From the NCBI GenBank assembly GCA_900769905.1, contig CAAGIL010000108.1, positions 1-39,350 on the forward strand: a DNA stretch of 39,350 nucleotides. The letters run 5' to 3'. This stretch comes from Rikenellaceae bacterium. GTDB lineage: Bacteria > Bacteroidota > Bacteroidia > Bacteroidales > UBA932. Shown here piece by piece: positions 7,736-17,400 of the stretch; position 1 is the first letter of the stretch, and each line of letters starts with the position of its first letter. A program made the translations under genes and the position numbers. Under the pieces are notes generated by a model. It was not told where the DNA came from, did not search any database, and saw nothing but the letters and a program-made list of their open reading frames with translations.

Positions 7736-9265
7736 TCAAATTACTTCAATCATATATTGTGCATATCTGGTCATTGGTCTCTCCGCCCTGTCACGGACTT
7801 CGAGGTTCACCACGAAGACATCCCCGCTCTTTGCGTCGGCAGGTACGGTGAACTCTGTCGTCCATCCGTTTGCGCTGCTTACGCTCAGGGCGCTTGCGTC
7901 TCCGGCATAAGTGCAGGAAGAAGCAGGAATCCACCAGCTTGCGTCAAGTTTGTCCCCGTCAGGGTCCTTGGCGCTTCCGCTGAGAGTAACGCTCTCCCCG
8001 GCGGAGGCCTTGAAGTCAAGAGCGCCCGCACTCACAATTGGGGCGTGGTTGCATTCCTCAGGCCCGAAAGCGGTCCAGTCAGCCCTGGCTGCAAGTTCTT
8101 CCCACATCACAATCGTGTATCTGTTCTCCCTGCCTCTGACATCTCCTCTCAGACCTATGTTGATGAACGGGGCGCAGCCGAACTGGCAGAATGCCCAGTC
8201 ATACTTCTTATAGTTGGCGCGAGGATAGGTCTTGAGGCTTTCCGGTCCCCAGCCCAGCTGGGCGGACAGTCCCCAGTCCATAAAGTCAATTACGCCATAG
8301 TTGTATATATATGGCTCTCCGAAGATAGGACGGCCTTCAGCCATAAGCCATATTTCGCTGGTGAGCTTGCCGTGACCGAGCTTGAAGGCATCGAGGTTCC
8401 ACTCTGCGTGGAGATAAGGCTGGAGCTCCTCAGCCGCTGGACGCGGACCGTCATAGCTGGCAGAGAAGAAGGAACCGTAGGAGAACCATCCCATTCCGTA
8501 ACCTCCGTTCTGGAGACCTGGGAACATCTCGTCGATTTTGCTGTCGAGGCGGCAGTTGTCTTCGCCGCTGCCTCCTATTCTCACTTTACAGGTCACCTTC
8601 TGAAGCACTGCATCCCACTCAGGGGTACCGTGATACCTCTCATAAATGGTGTAAAGTGCCCTGACGGTGGTGTTGATGCCGCCCCAGTGCTGGATGTAGA
8701 GAGGACGCATATCATCGTCGAGTATGCAGTCCACGATGAAGTTGGAACCTTCAGTCTCGAAGCGGTAGTCGCCCTCGAACTCAATGTTGCCCACCTTGGT
8801 GACGCTCCTCAGATACTCCGGAGTAGGGTAGTTCGGATTGTTCCGGCTGAGGTAGACGTAATCTTCCTCGTAGTAGTCCAGCACCCTGCCGAGCCAGGTA
8901 GGGTCCACAGGACGGTATTCGGTGAGGTCTGCAGCAGTCTTTACCCTGTGCTCGCAGTGCTGCGCGTTGCACCTGTAATGGGGAGTGATCTCTCCGAGAG
9001 TATGCTTGCCGCCGTCGCCGCTGAAGTGGTACATGCCTGCGGTCCAAACTATGCCCGCGAGGTCGTACTGGTCAGCGTAGAGGAGGCTGAGCAGTATACC
9101 GTTCATATCATCGACCTCAAGGTCGGTGGTGATGAGTATGCGCGCCTGGCTGCCCTTGTCCACTACCGGGGCGAGGTCCTCAGGCTGCTTTACTCCGTTG
9201 CAGCATGCGCTGCAGAGAGCGGCACCTGCCAATAATGCATAAAATGCCGGTTTGATTGTTTTCAT
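7736..9265 (-). CDS. DUF1593 (Sde182-type nucleoside-hydrolase-like) lipoprotein, copy 1
   Basis: The ATG at 9265 gives 509 residues; a TTG two codons earlier is possible but less likely. A lipoprotein signal (AGAALCSACC) is followed by ARILITTDLEVDDMNGILLSLLY at about 41-63. Its acidic cluster D48, E50, D52, D53 matches the metal and furanose-binding start of the nucleoside-hydrolase-like DUF1593 domain. GNIEFEGDYRFETEGSNFI and DDDMRPLYIQHWGGINTT are family hallmarks. A beta-rich C-terminal domain from about 415 (DPDGDKLDASWW) matches the Sde182 C-terminal module. Sde182 was described as cellulose-binding; the enzymatic role of the family is unsettled. It is the last operon gene, 9 bases after an esterase gene. 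Furanoside hydrolysis is my inference. Confidence 0.88.
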   Translation of the reverse strand: MKTIKPAFYALLAGAALCSACCNGVKQPEDLAPVVDKGSQARILITTDLEVDDMNGILLSLLYADQYDLAGIVWTAGMYHFSGDGGKHTLGEITPHYRCNAQHCEHRVKTAADLTEYRPVDPTWLGRVLDYYEEDYVYLSRNNPNYPTPEYLRSVTKVGNIEFEGDYRFETEGSNFIVDCILDDDMRPLYIQHWGGINTTVRALYTIYERYHGTPEWDAVLQKVTCKVRIGGSGEDNCRLDSKIDEMFPGLQNGGYGMGWFSYGSFFSASYDGPRPAAEELQPYLHAEWNLDAFKLGHGKLTSEIWLMAEGRPIFGEPYIYNYGVIDFMDWGLSAQLGWGPESLKTYPRANYKKYDWAFCQFGCAPFINIGLRGDVRGRENRYTIVMWEELAARADWTAFGPEECNHAPIVSAGALDFKASAGESVTLSGSAKDPDGDKLDASWWIPASSCTYAGDASALSVSSANGWTTEFTVPADAKSGDVFVVNLEVRDRAERPMTRYAQYMIEVI

Positions 9266-9274
9266 ACTCAAGGT

Positions 9275-10138
9275 TTATTTGCACTGGTCAGAGAAGTGAC
9301 GGGTGAAGTAAACCAGGGCGCGTCTGAGGGCATCATACCAATAGTAGGAAGCGTGGGCACCGTCGAAGCAGCGGAACTGAACGTTCATTCCGGCCTTCTT
9401 CATAGACTGGTAGCAGGCTACGTTCTGGTCGAAGAGAAAGTCATCGTCGCCGCAGTCAAGCACGAAGTTGACTGACTTTGCGGCCTCGAGCTGTTCAGGA
9501 GTGTATGCTGTGCCGGTGATGATGTCGTTTGCGTTTGCAGAAGGCTTGGTGATGTCGCCGTGTACTGCCGCGCTGATGGCATATACGCTGCTGAATAACT
9601 CAGGATGCCTCATTCCGTAGTGGAATGAGCCGCCGCCACCCATTGAAAGGCCGCCTATAGCCCTGTGGCCCTTGTCGGTGTAAACCCTGTAGTTCTTCTC
9701 GATATAAGGAATGAGTTCCTGGAAGAAATAGTCTTCGTATCTCCAGCCCTCCCTGTTGAAATAGCCTGTCTGGCCTTCCATTGCGTGAGGGAACACGATG
9801 ACAGCCTCGCAGGCGGAGCCGTCGTTGACCATCTGGGTCACTGCCTCGTTGATCATGGAACAAGGGATGTTTGCCCATTCCCAGTCGTTCTCTCCGTGGC
9901 CGTGGAGCATATATATCACAGGATACTTCCTGTCAGTATCTTTCTTGTAACTCTTCGGCAGGAGCACTGAGAAATTCTTGTCGCAGCCGAGTATGTCGCT
10001 GTGGAAGTAGAGGTGCTCGTAAGGCATAGGGAAGCTGCGGGCAACGTGCTTTGAAGGATCCTGAGGCTTGGCCTCCTGGGCAGACAGCCCGAAGCTGAAC
10101 ACTGCGGCAAAAAAGAGAATGCTTAATATTCTTTTCAT
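9275..10138 (-). CDS. Secreted CE1-type alpha/beta-hydrolase esterase, copy 1
   Basis: This 287-residue protein has a signal peptide ending near GLSAQ (residue 21). The putative-esterase (esterase D/CE1) fold is shown by YPVIYMLHGHGENDWEW near 72-88, the nucleophile elbow GLSMGG with S165, a probable acid in DCGDDDFLFD (D231-D233) and H262 in DGAHASYYW. Relatives remove acetyl, feruloyl or other acyl groups from plant polysaccharides or from small glycosides. There is no accessory domain, unlike the second esterase of the operon. It sits between two DUF1593 genes with gaps of 9 bases on each side, suggesting that deacylation and glycoside cleavage act on the same substrate. The acyl group is unknown. 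Confidence 0.9.
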   Translation of the reverse strand: MKRILSILFFAAVFSFGLSAQEAKPQDPSKHVARSFPMPYEHLYFHSDILGCDKNFSVLLPKSYKKDTDRKYPVIYMLHGHGENDWEWANIPCSMINEAVTQMVNDGSACEAVIVFPHAMEGQTGYFNREGWRYEDYFFQELIPYIEKNYRVYTDKGHRAIGGLSMGGGGSFHYGMRHPELFSSVYAISAAVHGDITKPSANANDIITGTAYTPEQLEAAKSVNFVLDCGDDDFLFDQNVACYQSMKKAGMNVQFRCFDGAHASYYWYDALRRALVYFTRHFSDQCK

Positions 10139-10147
10139 TTCGAGTTG

Positions 10148-11680
10148 TTATTTGATTGTAATTATCACGCGATGGTATCTGGTGAGGCTCGGAGAACCGT
10201 TGTCCTCGGCGGTAAGCACGAGATGGATGGTGTCTCCAGCCTGAGCATCCTCGGGAACGGTGAAGCTGACACTGTCGCTGTCCGTGCCATTGAGGCTGAG
10301 TTCACCCTGGTATGAGCCCACTTTGAACTGGGCCCAGGACAGGGATACGGCATCCTTGTCAGGGTCTGATACCCTGGTCCTGATTTTTACCGTCTCGCCA
10401 GCCGTGGCGCTGAGAGCCACAGGTCCGGAGATGACAGGGTTGTGGTTGACGGAGTCGTAGTCGCCGGTGACGGACCAGGCCATTCTGGCAGCAAAGTCTT
10501 TCTGGATGGCAGGGAGGAAGACAGGAAGCACAGGGTCCTTGACTGCTCTCATAGAGTAAGGAGCTGTGTATCCGTCCTTCTTTTCCTGCTCGGAAAGGGT
10601 CTTCTTGCGTCCGCCCCATCCGCCGTACTCCGGAGCCTCGTATGCCCTGAGTCCGTTGCCTATGAGGTTGAGGTAGCAAGGTGTGTCTCCCTCGCTGATG
10701 AAGTCTCCCTGAGGCTGAGGCGGGGTCCATACCCAGTAGCCCATATCTATGAGCTCGGCAGCGGAGTAGCCGGCGAGTCCGAAATAGTCGGTGAAGTCCC
10801 CTTCCGCCATCTGCTTTCCGTCGCCCCAAACTCTGTACATATCCCCAAGAATGCCCTTGGACTTGATGTTTTCCGCCGTCCAGGCTGCGGAGAAGTAGAG
10901 CGTGTCTTCCTTGTTGATGACTCCGCGCTTGGCCCCGTATCCGAGTCCGGTAATGCCGGCGTTGAGAATTACGGATTCCACGTCCGGCCAGTTGGGCTGA
11001 ATGTATTCCTTGTAGGTCTGGTCCTGCTGTCCTGAAAGGCAGAGCTTTGCCTTTGAGGAGACCTTTTCCTTGATGGCCGGCCACTCAGCGCTGCCGCTGT
11101 ACTCGTCCTCTATGGATTTGAGAGCCCTTGAGACTGTACTCGGGCCACCCCATACCTGGATGAAGACAGGACGCATATCGTCGTCAAGCAAAACTTCCTT
11201 GATGAGGTCGGAGCCCGGGGTGTCGTGGGAAATGTCTCCCTCGAACTCCACGTTTCCTACCCTGATGATTGACTTTAGGTACTCCGGTGAAGGGTAGTCG
11301 GGGTTGTGCACGGCAAGGTTCTCATATACCTGGGCGTAGGCTTCCACATTGTTGTCTATGAACCTCTCACCCTCGGCCCACCTCCAGTGGGTCTGGGGAC
11401 CAAGGTCCCTGCCCGGTCTGGCGTACTCCCTGCCCGGGATGTACTGGGTGGTTCCCTTTCCGTCGCCCTTCCAGTGGAACTGGCTGCTCGCGTAGATTAT
11501 GCCCTCCGTGTCGAAGTCGCTGGAATAGAGCAGGTAGCGTATGAGCGAGTTGCTGTCGTCCAGCTCCGGGTCGCAGGTTACGATCACGCGCGGCTTTGTC
11601 TCGGAAGACTCATTTTGGCCGCAAGCCGCCGTGATTACGGCGGCTGCGGTACAATATAAAATCAGTTTGCTCAGATGCAT
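10148..11680 (-). CDS. DUF1593 (Sde182-type nucleoside-hydrolase-like) lipoprotein, copy 2
   Basis: This 510-residue protein has a lipobox (VITAAC, Cys20) followed by an acid-rich QNESSE stretch that could favour surface export. PRVIVTCDPELDDSNSLIRYLLY at about 30-52 carries D37, E39, D41 and D42 in the same arrangement as the other copy. GNVEFEGDISHDTPGSDLI and DDDMRPVFIQVWGGPSTVSRAL repeat the family motifs. The C-terminal beta domain (from about 420, SDPDKDAVSLSWAQF) is also shared. The two copies are clearly diverged paralogues, so they probably have distinct linkages or partners rather than being a recent duplication. The gene lies 6 bases after the CBM48-like esterase gene. The reaction is unknown. 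Confidence 0.9.
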   Translation of the reverse strand: MHLSKLILYCTAAAVITAACGQNESSETKPRVIVTCDPELDDSNSLIRYLLYSSDFDTEGIIYASSQFHWKGDGKGTTQYIPGREYARPGRDLGPQTHWRWAEGERFIDNNVEAYAQVYENLAVHNPDYPSPEYLKSIIRVGNVEFEGDISHDTPGSDLIKEVLLDDDMRPVFIQVWGGPSTVSRALKSIEDEYSGSAEWPAIKEKVSSKAKLCLSGQQDQTYKEYIQPNWPDVESVILNAGITGLGYGAKRGVINKEDTLYFSAAWTAENIKSKGILGDMYRVWGDGKQMAEGDFTDYFGLAGYSAAELIDMGYWVWTPPQPQGDFISEGDTPCYLNLIGNGLRAYEAPEYGGWGGRKKTLSEQEKKDGYTAPYSMRAVKDPVLPVFLPAIQKDFAARMAWSVTGDYDSVNHNPVISGPVALSATAGETVKIRTRVSDPDKDAVSLSWAQFKVGSYQGELSLNGTDSDSVSFTVPEDAQAGDTIHLVLTAEDNGSPSLTRYHRVIITIK

Positions 11681-11686
11681 ATAATC

Positions 11687-12883
11687 CTATTTGAAGATTT
11701 CCTTCGCAAATACTGACAGATAGATTCTCCAGCACTTCCAGATGTGGCCTCCGCCGGTCTCAAGGTACTCGTAAGGGTGGCCCTTCTGGTCGAGATATCC
11801 GCGGAATTCAGTCACGTTCTTGAGGAGGAAGTCCTCGGAACCGCAACCTATCCAGTAGAGCTTCGGCTTGTTCTGGAAAAGGACGTCTATCTTGTCGTAG
11901 GTGTTCTCGTAAATAGGGGATGCAGCTTCCCTTTCCTTGCTTCTGTAGCCTACTGCGGCAGAGAAGAGGCCGATATAGTCGAACTTGTCAGGGAAGTTGG
12001 CCGTAATGTGGCAGGTGTGTCCGCCGCCCATTGAGAGGCCGGCAATGGCCCTTCCGGACTTCTTGGCTATAGTGCGGTACTCCTTGTCGATGAAGTTCAC
12101 GATCTCCATGAAGTTCGCCTCGAATGCGCCGGGAGCATCTTTCACGTGATAAGGCTTGTAGTAGCCCCAGTCGCTTTCGCCCGGAGCGGCATCCATTCCC
12201 ACGTGGCCGTTAGGCATCACGACTATCATAGGCACTGCCTCGCCGGCTGCGATGAGGTTGTCGAGAATCTGGCAGGCGCGTCCGAAGTTCTTCCACTCGT
12301 CCTCGTCACCGCCTGAGCCGTGGAGGAGGTAGAGTACAGGATACCTTTTGTTCCTGCTTGTCTCGTATCCGGCTGGGGTGTAGACGTTCATTCGGCGCTC
12401 GGCATTCAGGCCGTCGGAGTGGTACCAGCGGGCTGAAACGGTGCCGTGAGGAACATCCTGCACCTTGTAGAGGTCACCCTGGCCGCCTCCCACTACGAAG
12501 AGGTTGGTGAGGGTGGCGAAGTCACGGAAAACATAAGGATGGTTGGGGTCAATGGTTGCGATGCCGTCGACCATGAACATATAGCTGTAGAGCTCGGACT
12601 CGAGCGGCTTGGTGGTATAGGTCCACAGGCCGTCCTCGCCCTCCACCATGTCCACGAATCCGCTGGCTACCATACCTGCGTTGGTGCCCTTTTCGCCTTC
12701 CATGAAGTCACCCACAATTTGCACTCTGTGCGCCTTCGGGGCGAGGAAGTTGAAGGTTACGGAGGAGTCCTCATTCACGATGGCGGACTTGATGTCCTGC
12801 GCAGGGAAGAGGTTCTGCTGGGCGAGCGCCCCTGAACAAATCAGGGTAAGCGCTGCGCCGAATAAAAGTTTGATTCTGTTCAT
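11687..12883 (-). CDS. Secreted esterase with N-terminal CBM48/E-set-like domain and CE1 catalytic domain
   Basis: This 398-residue protein has a signal peptide (ICSGALAQ, about 1-21). Residues about 30-135 resemble a CBM48/E-set immunoglobulin-like domain (SSVTFNFLAPKAHRVQIVGD, LWTYTTKPL, YSYMFMVDG, DPNHPYVF). The CE1-like catalytic domain follows: RYPVLYLLHGSGGDEDEW near 180-197, GLSMGGG with S284, a probable acid in GCGSEDFL (D351) and H380 in GGGHIWKCW. This layout is known among Bacteroidales feruloyl and acetyl esterases active on decorated xylan or pectin fragments. It starts 2 bases after the susD stop, so it is tied to import of the same glycan. The exact ester is not readable from sequence. 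Confidence 0.92.
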   Translation of the reverse strand: MNRIKLLFGAALTLICSGALAQQNLFPAQDIKSAIVNEDSSVTFNFLAPKAHRVQIVGDFMEGEKGTNAGMVASGFVDMVEGEDGLWTYTTKPLESELYSYMFMVDGIATIDPNHPYVFRDFATLTNLFVVGGGQGDLYKVQDVPHGTVSARWYHSDGLNAERRMNVYTPAGYETSRNKRYPVLYLLHGSGGDEDEWKNFGRACQILDNLIAAGEAVPMIVVMPNGHVGMDAAPGESDWGYYKPYHVKDAPGAFEANFMEIVNFIDKEYRTIAKKSGRAIAGLSMGGGHTCHITANFPDKFDYIGLFSAAVGYRSKEREAASPIYENTYDKIDVLFQNKPKLYWIGCGSEDFLLKNVTEFRGYLDQKGHPYEYLETGGGHIWKCWRIYLSVFAKEIFK

Positions 12884-12885
12884 GA

Positions 12886-14430
12886 CTACCAGCCCGGGTT
12901 CTGCTTGATGTTCTCGTTCACGTAAATCTCATCTGCCGGGAACGGGAGAAGCTCGTGCTTTCCGGCCTTGAAGCCGCAGTCGCCGGCCTTGTTGTAGGAA
13001 TCCCAGGTAACGCTTCCGTCCGGATGGAGGACAGGGTTCTTCTCGCCGTTGTGGCCGAGTACTGCCGGTGCATCACCCCAGCGTACGAGGTTCTCGAACC
13101 TCTGGCCTTCGAAGCAGAGCTCGAGGCGTGATTCGGTCTTGATTTCGTCCATGGTCACGGTGCCCTGGATGAGCGGAGCCTTGGCGCGGGTGCGGATCCT
13201 GTTGATATAGGTGGTAGCGCTCTGTGCATCGCCTGAGTTCAGGCAGGCCTCTGCTGCGAGGAGGAGCACTTCGGTGAAGCGCATGATTCTCTCATTGTTG
13301 GCGTAGAAGTAGCCGGCCCAGATGGACTTGAGTATGCGCTGCTTGAAGTTCCAGTAACCTTCCTGGTCGGTAACGTCCATAATAGGGGCGGTGCCGTACT
13401 GGCCGGTCATTGTCTCCCAGTTGGCGATGGTGTTCTTGAGACGGTAGCCGTCCTCACCCTCGACAGCCACGAAAGCATCGTAGAGGTCCTTGCGTGGGTT
13501 CTGGAAACCGAAGGTGGAAGAGCAGAACACGGTCTCGTTGGTGTATGAGTACTTCTCGCCGCGGAGTCCCATAAAGGTCCACTTGAAGTTGCTGTTGGTG
13601 CTGACGTTCCTGTCGTTGAGGGCATGAGTCTCGAACACTGACTCCTGGGACATCACTCCGATAGGGGTGTAGATGTTGGAGAGGTCAGGGTTGAGGTCGT
13701 AGAGATTGGAGTTGATGACTTCCTTGAGCACGGTGGCTGCGTCTGCGTATTTCTTCTGGAACACGAGAGACTTGCCGAGAAGGGCCTGGGCGTACTGCTT
13801 GGTTACCCTGTAGCAGCTTTCGTTGATGTTGGCCTTCTGGTGGAGGTCACCGCTGTTGATGGCGGTCTTGAGGTCTTCCTCGATGAAAGCCCAGAGAGCC
13901 TCGGTGGTGGAGTTGCCCTGCATATATTCGCTCTCTTCGAGAGTGTGGTCGATGAGAGGCGGGGTGCCCCAGAGGGTAACGAGCTGGAAGTATGCATAAG
14001 CCCTGAATACTCTTGCCTCTGCAACTGCCCTCTTCATCACTGCGCTGTTGCCGGTGACTTTCTCAAGCACCACGTTGGCGCGGTAAACGAGCTTGTAGAG
14101 GTTCTGGTACATTGTGGAGATGGAACCGTAGTCGGAGCTGAAGGTGTAGTCGGCGAGCATATAAAAGGTGCCGTCGTAGTGTGAACCGCCGCCAGACCAA
14201 ACGTCATCGGAGAGGTGGGTCTTCATAAACTGGAGGCCGCTGGTGGAATTTTCAAGCGCCCTAACCTGGTCGTAGCAGGCTATGATGCCTTCCTCTGCCT
14301 CGCTGTCAGTCTGGTAGTAGGTCTGGACATCAGCCACGCTGTGCTGAGGGATATCCAGCATACCGGAGCAGGCTGTGAAAGCCAGGACTGAGCCTGTAAG
14401 CAGACAAATGAGTGTATATCTGGTTTTCAT
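12886..14430 (-). CDS. SusD/RagB-family surface glycan-binding lipoprotein (PUL 2)
   Basis: This 514-residue protein has a lipobox (AFTAC, Cys21) followed by SGMLDIPQHSVADVQTYY. Its helical fold shows the usual AEARVFRAYAYFQLVTLWGTPPL segment near 136-156, ALLGKSLVFQKKYADAATVL, RFTEVLLLAAEACL, and the C-terminal ADEIYVNENIKQNPGW ending. It shares the ending and the LWGTPPL segment with the PUL 1 SusD but is clearly diverged. It binds glycan at the surface over the SusC channel. It sits 19 bases after its susC and 2 bases before the CBM48-like esterase gene. The ligand is inferred only from context. Confidence 0.95.
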   Translation of the reverse strand: MKTRYTLICLLTGSVLAFTACSGMLDIPQHSVADVQTYYQTDSEAEEGIIACYDQVRALENSTSGLQFMKTHLSDDVWSGGGSHYDGTFYMLADYTFSSDYGSISTMYQNLYKLVYRANVVLEKVTGNSAVMKRAVAEARVFRAYAYFQLVTLWGTPPLIDHTLEESEYMQGNSTTEALWAFIEEDLKTAINSGDLHQKANINESCYRVTKQYAQALLGKSLVFQKKYADAATVLKEVINSNLYDLNPDLSNIYTPIGVMSQESVFETHALNDRNVSTNSNFKWTFMGLRGEKYSYTNETVFCSSTFGFQNPRKDLYDAFVAVEGEDGYRLKNTIANWETMTGQYGTAPIMDVTDQEGYWNFKQRILKSIWAGYFYANNERIMRFTEVLLLAAEACLNSGDAQSATTYINRIRTRAKAPLIQGTVTMDEIKTESRLELCFEGQRFENLVRWGDAPAVLGHNGEKNPVLHPDGSVTWDSYNKAGDCGFKAGKHELLPFPADEIYVNENIKQNPGW

Positions 14431-14449
14431 ATTGATTTCGTGTTGTTAA

Positions 14450-17400
14450 TTAGAATGAAAGGTTGACGCCCAAAGTTGCCCTCTTGGTCACAGGATACTG
14501 GCCGTAGTCAAGTCCGAGACCGTTTCCGCTCATAGACACCTCAGGGTCGAAGCCAGGGTATGAGGTGAAGTTGAAGTAGTCGTCGAGAGATACATATACT
14601 CTCAGACTGTTGATGGAAGCCTTCTTGAGGAGGTTCTTAGGGAAGGTGTAGCCGAGCTGGATCTGCTTGATCTTGAAATAGGATCCGTCAAATACCATTG
14701 CGGAGCTCTGCACGTACTTGTCGTAATTCTTCAGGGAAGCCCCGATGTACTTGGCGTTGGTGTTCTGAGGAGTCCAGCGGTTGTCGTAGAAGTACTTGAG
14801 GGTATTTGCCTGGATACGGGTGGAGCGAGGCACTGCGTATGCGATCTCGTTGCCGGCTGCGCCGTTGGCGAACACGGTAAGATCGATGCCCTTCCAGGAG
14901 AGGTTGAGGGTGATACCGAAGGTGAGGTCAGGAATGCCTGAACCAATCATCGTCTTGTCGTTGTCGTTGATGGTGCCGTTGACGTCGAGGTCGGCGAATA
15001 CAGGGGAACCGTCCTCAGGATTTACACCCTCGTACTTGTAACCGCGCATATACCAGATAGGGTAGTCCTTCTCGAAGAAGCAGGTGATGCCTGAACCGCC
15101 GGAGTTGCCTGCCACGCGGCTGAGGGTAGGGTAGATGTAGGTCACCTTGTTCTTGAGGGTGGCGAGGTTGGCGCTGATGGAGTAGCCGAAGTCGCCGATC
15201 TGGTCCTTCCAGCTGAGGTCGAACTCGAATCCTGAGTTCTCCACGTTACCTGCGTTGAGCGGGGAAATGGTGTTACCCACGGAGAGGGAAGACTTCACGC
15301 CGGTCATGATGAGGTCCTTGGTGGACTTCTTGTACCAGTCCATGCTGAAGGAAAGCCTGTCCTTGAGCATACGGAGGTCGAGACCCACGTTGATTTGCTC
15401 TGAGGTTTCCCACTTGAGGTTGTAGTTGCCGGTGGATGAAGGGAGTGAGCCTACGGCGTAGGAACCGTCATTCCCGATAGGGTACTTGATGGTGGAGGTG
15501 ATCACGGAACCGTACATATAGTTGCTGAGTCCTGCGATGGAACCGTTCTGACCCCAGGATGCGCGGAGCTTCAGGAAGCTGACAGCCGGTACATTGTTCT
15601 TGAACCAGTCCTCACGGGACATTGTCCAACCTCCGGATACGGCAGGGAAGAAGCCCCACCTGGTGTTGAGAGGAAGGATGGAGAGGTCGGCTGCATCCGC
15701 ACGGAGGGAAGCCTGGATGAAGTACTTCTGGTCATAGTCGTAGCCGACGCGGCCGAAGTATGAGAGTTCAGCGTAGTTGAGCTTCTCGCCGCCGGAGAGG
15801 GTCTTGGTGGCGGTGCCGGTAGCATTTGCGAAGTAAGCGTAGTTCCTGTCGAGTTTGCTGATACCGATGTTGGATGCGCTGGTACCGCTCACGCTTCCGG
15901 TAACTCCGTAGGTGGACCTGCTGGAGAAGGACATACCGAGCATGGCGCTGACATTGTGCTTCTTTGCAAAGGTCTGGTTGTAGTTTGCGAAGTTCTCCCA
16001 CTGCCAGTAGTTGTTGTGGTTCTCGGATGCAGTGATGGTCACGTAGTCGTAGTTGGTGTCAGTGTTGACGGTGTGTGGCCACTGGAGGTTGTAGGTGCTG
16101 CTGCTCCTGAAGTCGTAGCCTATTCTGGAGGTGAAGGTGAGCTGCTTGATCGGCTTGAAGTCGAGGGAGGTTGATCCTCTGAAGTTGAAGCCCTCGGACT
16201 GCTGCTGATAGCCGTCACGCATAATGTAAGGGTTGATGTTGTTGGACTCCTGGAATGGGGACATTGAGTAGTAGTCACCGTTCTCGTCGGTCAGGAAAGC
16301 GTGTCCCTGGTTGAGGAGGGCCTGCATATGGGCAGGGATATTGTCCTTGGAGTAAATCACCGGAGTGAGAGGGTCCATCTGGAGGACGGAACCGAGCATG
16401 GAGTACATACCACCCTCGCGTACCCTGGTGGCATCGTAGGATGCGAAGCTGTTGTTTGAAGTGAGCTTGAGCCACTTCTTGATGTTGTAGCTGGCGTTAA
16501 CGGTTCCGGTAAGACGGTTGTGTCTGTCCTGATTGCCGATAATCGGTCCGTCATTGCTGAGGTAGGACAGGGATGCGAAGAGGGTTGCGTCCTTGTTCGC
16601 GCCCTGGAAGCTTACATTGTGGCGCTGCATTGAGCCCTGCTCGAATGCCACGTCTGCCCAGTTGGTGTCGGTCTTGCCGTCATAGAACTGGTTGATGCGC
16701 TCCTGGGATACAAGGTTGCCTTCGGTAACCCAGTTGATGTACTCCTCTGCGTTCAGCACCTCAGGGATTCTGGCAACATTCTGGAAGGAGTACTGCATAT
16801 CGTAGCTGATTCTGGTCACGCCTTCCTTGGCCTTCTTGGTGGTGACGAGCACAACGCCGTTACCGGCTGAAGCACCGTAGATGGCTGCGGAAGCTGCATC
16901 CTTGAGCACCTCGATGCTTTCGATATCGCTAGGGTCGAGGTTGTTGATGTTCTTGGTCCTCAGACCGTCCACTACATAGAGAGGGGTGGAATCGGAGTTG
17001 GATGAGTAACCGCGGACACGGATGGAGCTCTCGGAACCAGGTGCGCCGGAAGTTGAAACTATCTGCACGCCGGCGGTCTTTCCCTGGAGACCCGCGTCAA
17101 CCGAAGTGATGCTTCGGTTGGCGAGGTCCTCAGATTTCACGGAAGAAATGGCGCCTGTCACGTCACTCTTCCTCTGGATGCCGTATCCGACTACGACAGT
17201 CTCTTCGAGGAAATTCTGGTCGTCCTGAAGCACTACGTTGATGGTAGTGGAGTTTGCAGTGATGACTTGGGTGGCAAGTCCTATGCAGGAGAATTCCAGC
17301 TTGGCTCCGCGAGGAACGGTGATGGAATACTTGCCGTCAATGTCTGTAGAGATACCGTTGGTGGTGCCAGTTTCAACTACGCTGACGCCAATCACAGGGA

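Noticed and set aside
7221..7739. 172-codon minus-strand open frame over the tandem repeats
   Set aside because: It has a TTG start overlapping the DUF1593 stop, no signal or ribosome site, and crosses a strong terminator. It is kept only as a repeat observation.
7757..9235. 492-codon plus-strand open frame
   Set aside because: It is fully antisense to the DUF1593 gene, which has clear motifs, signal and operon context.
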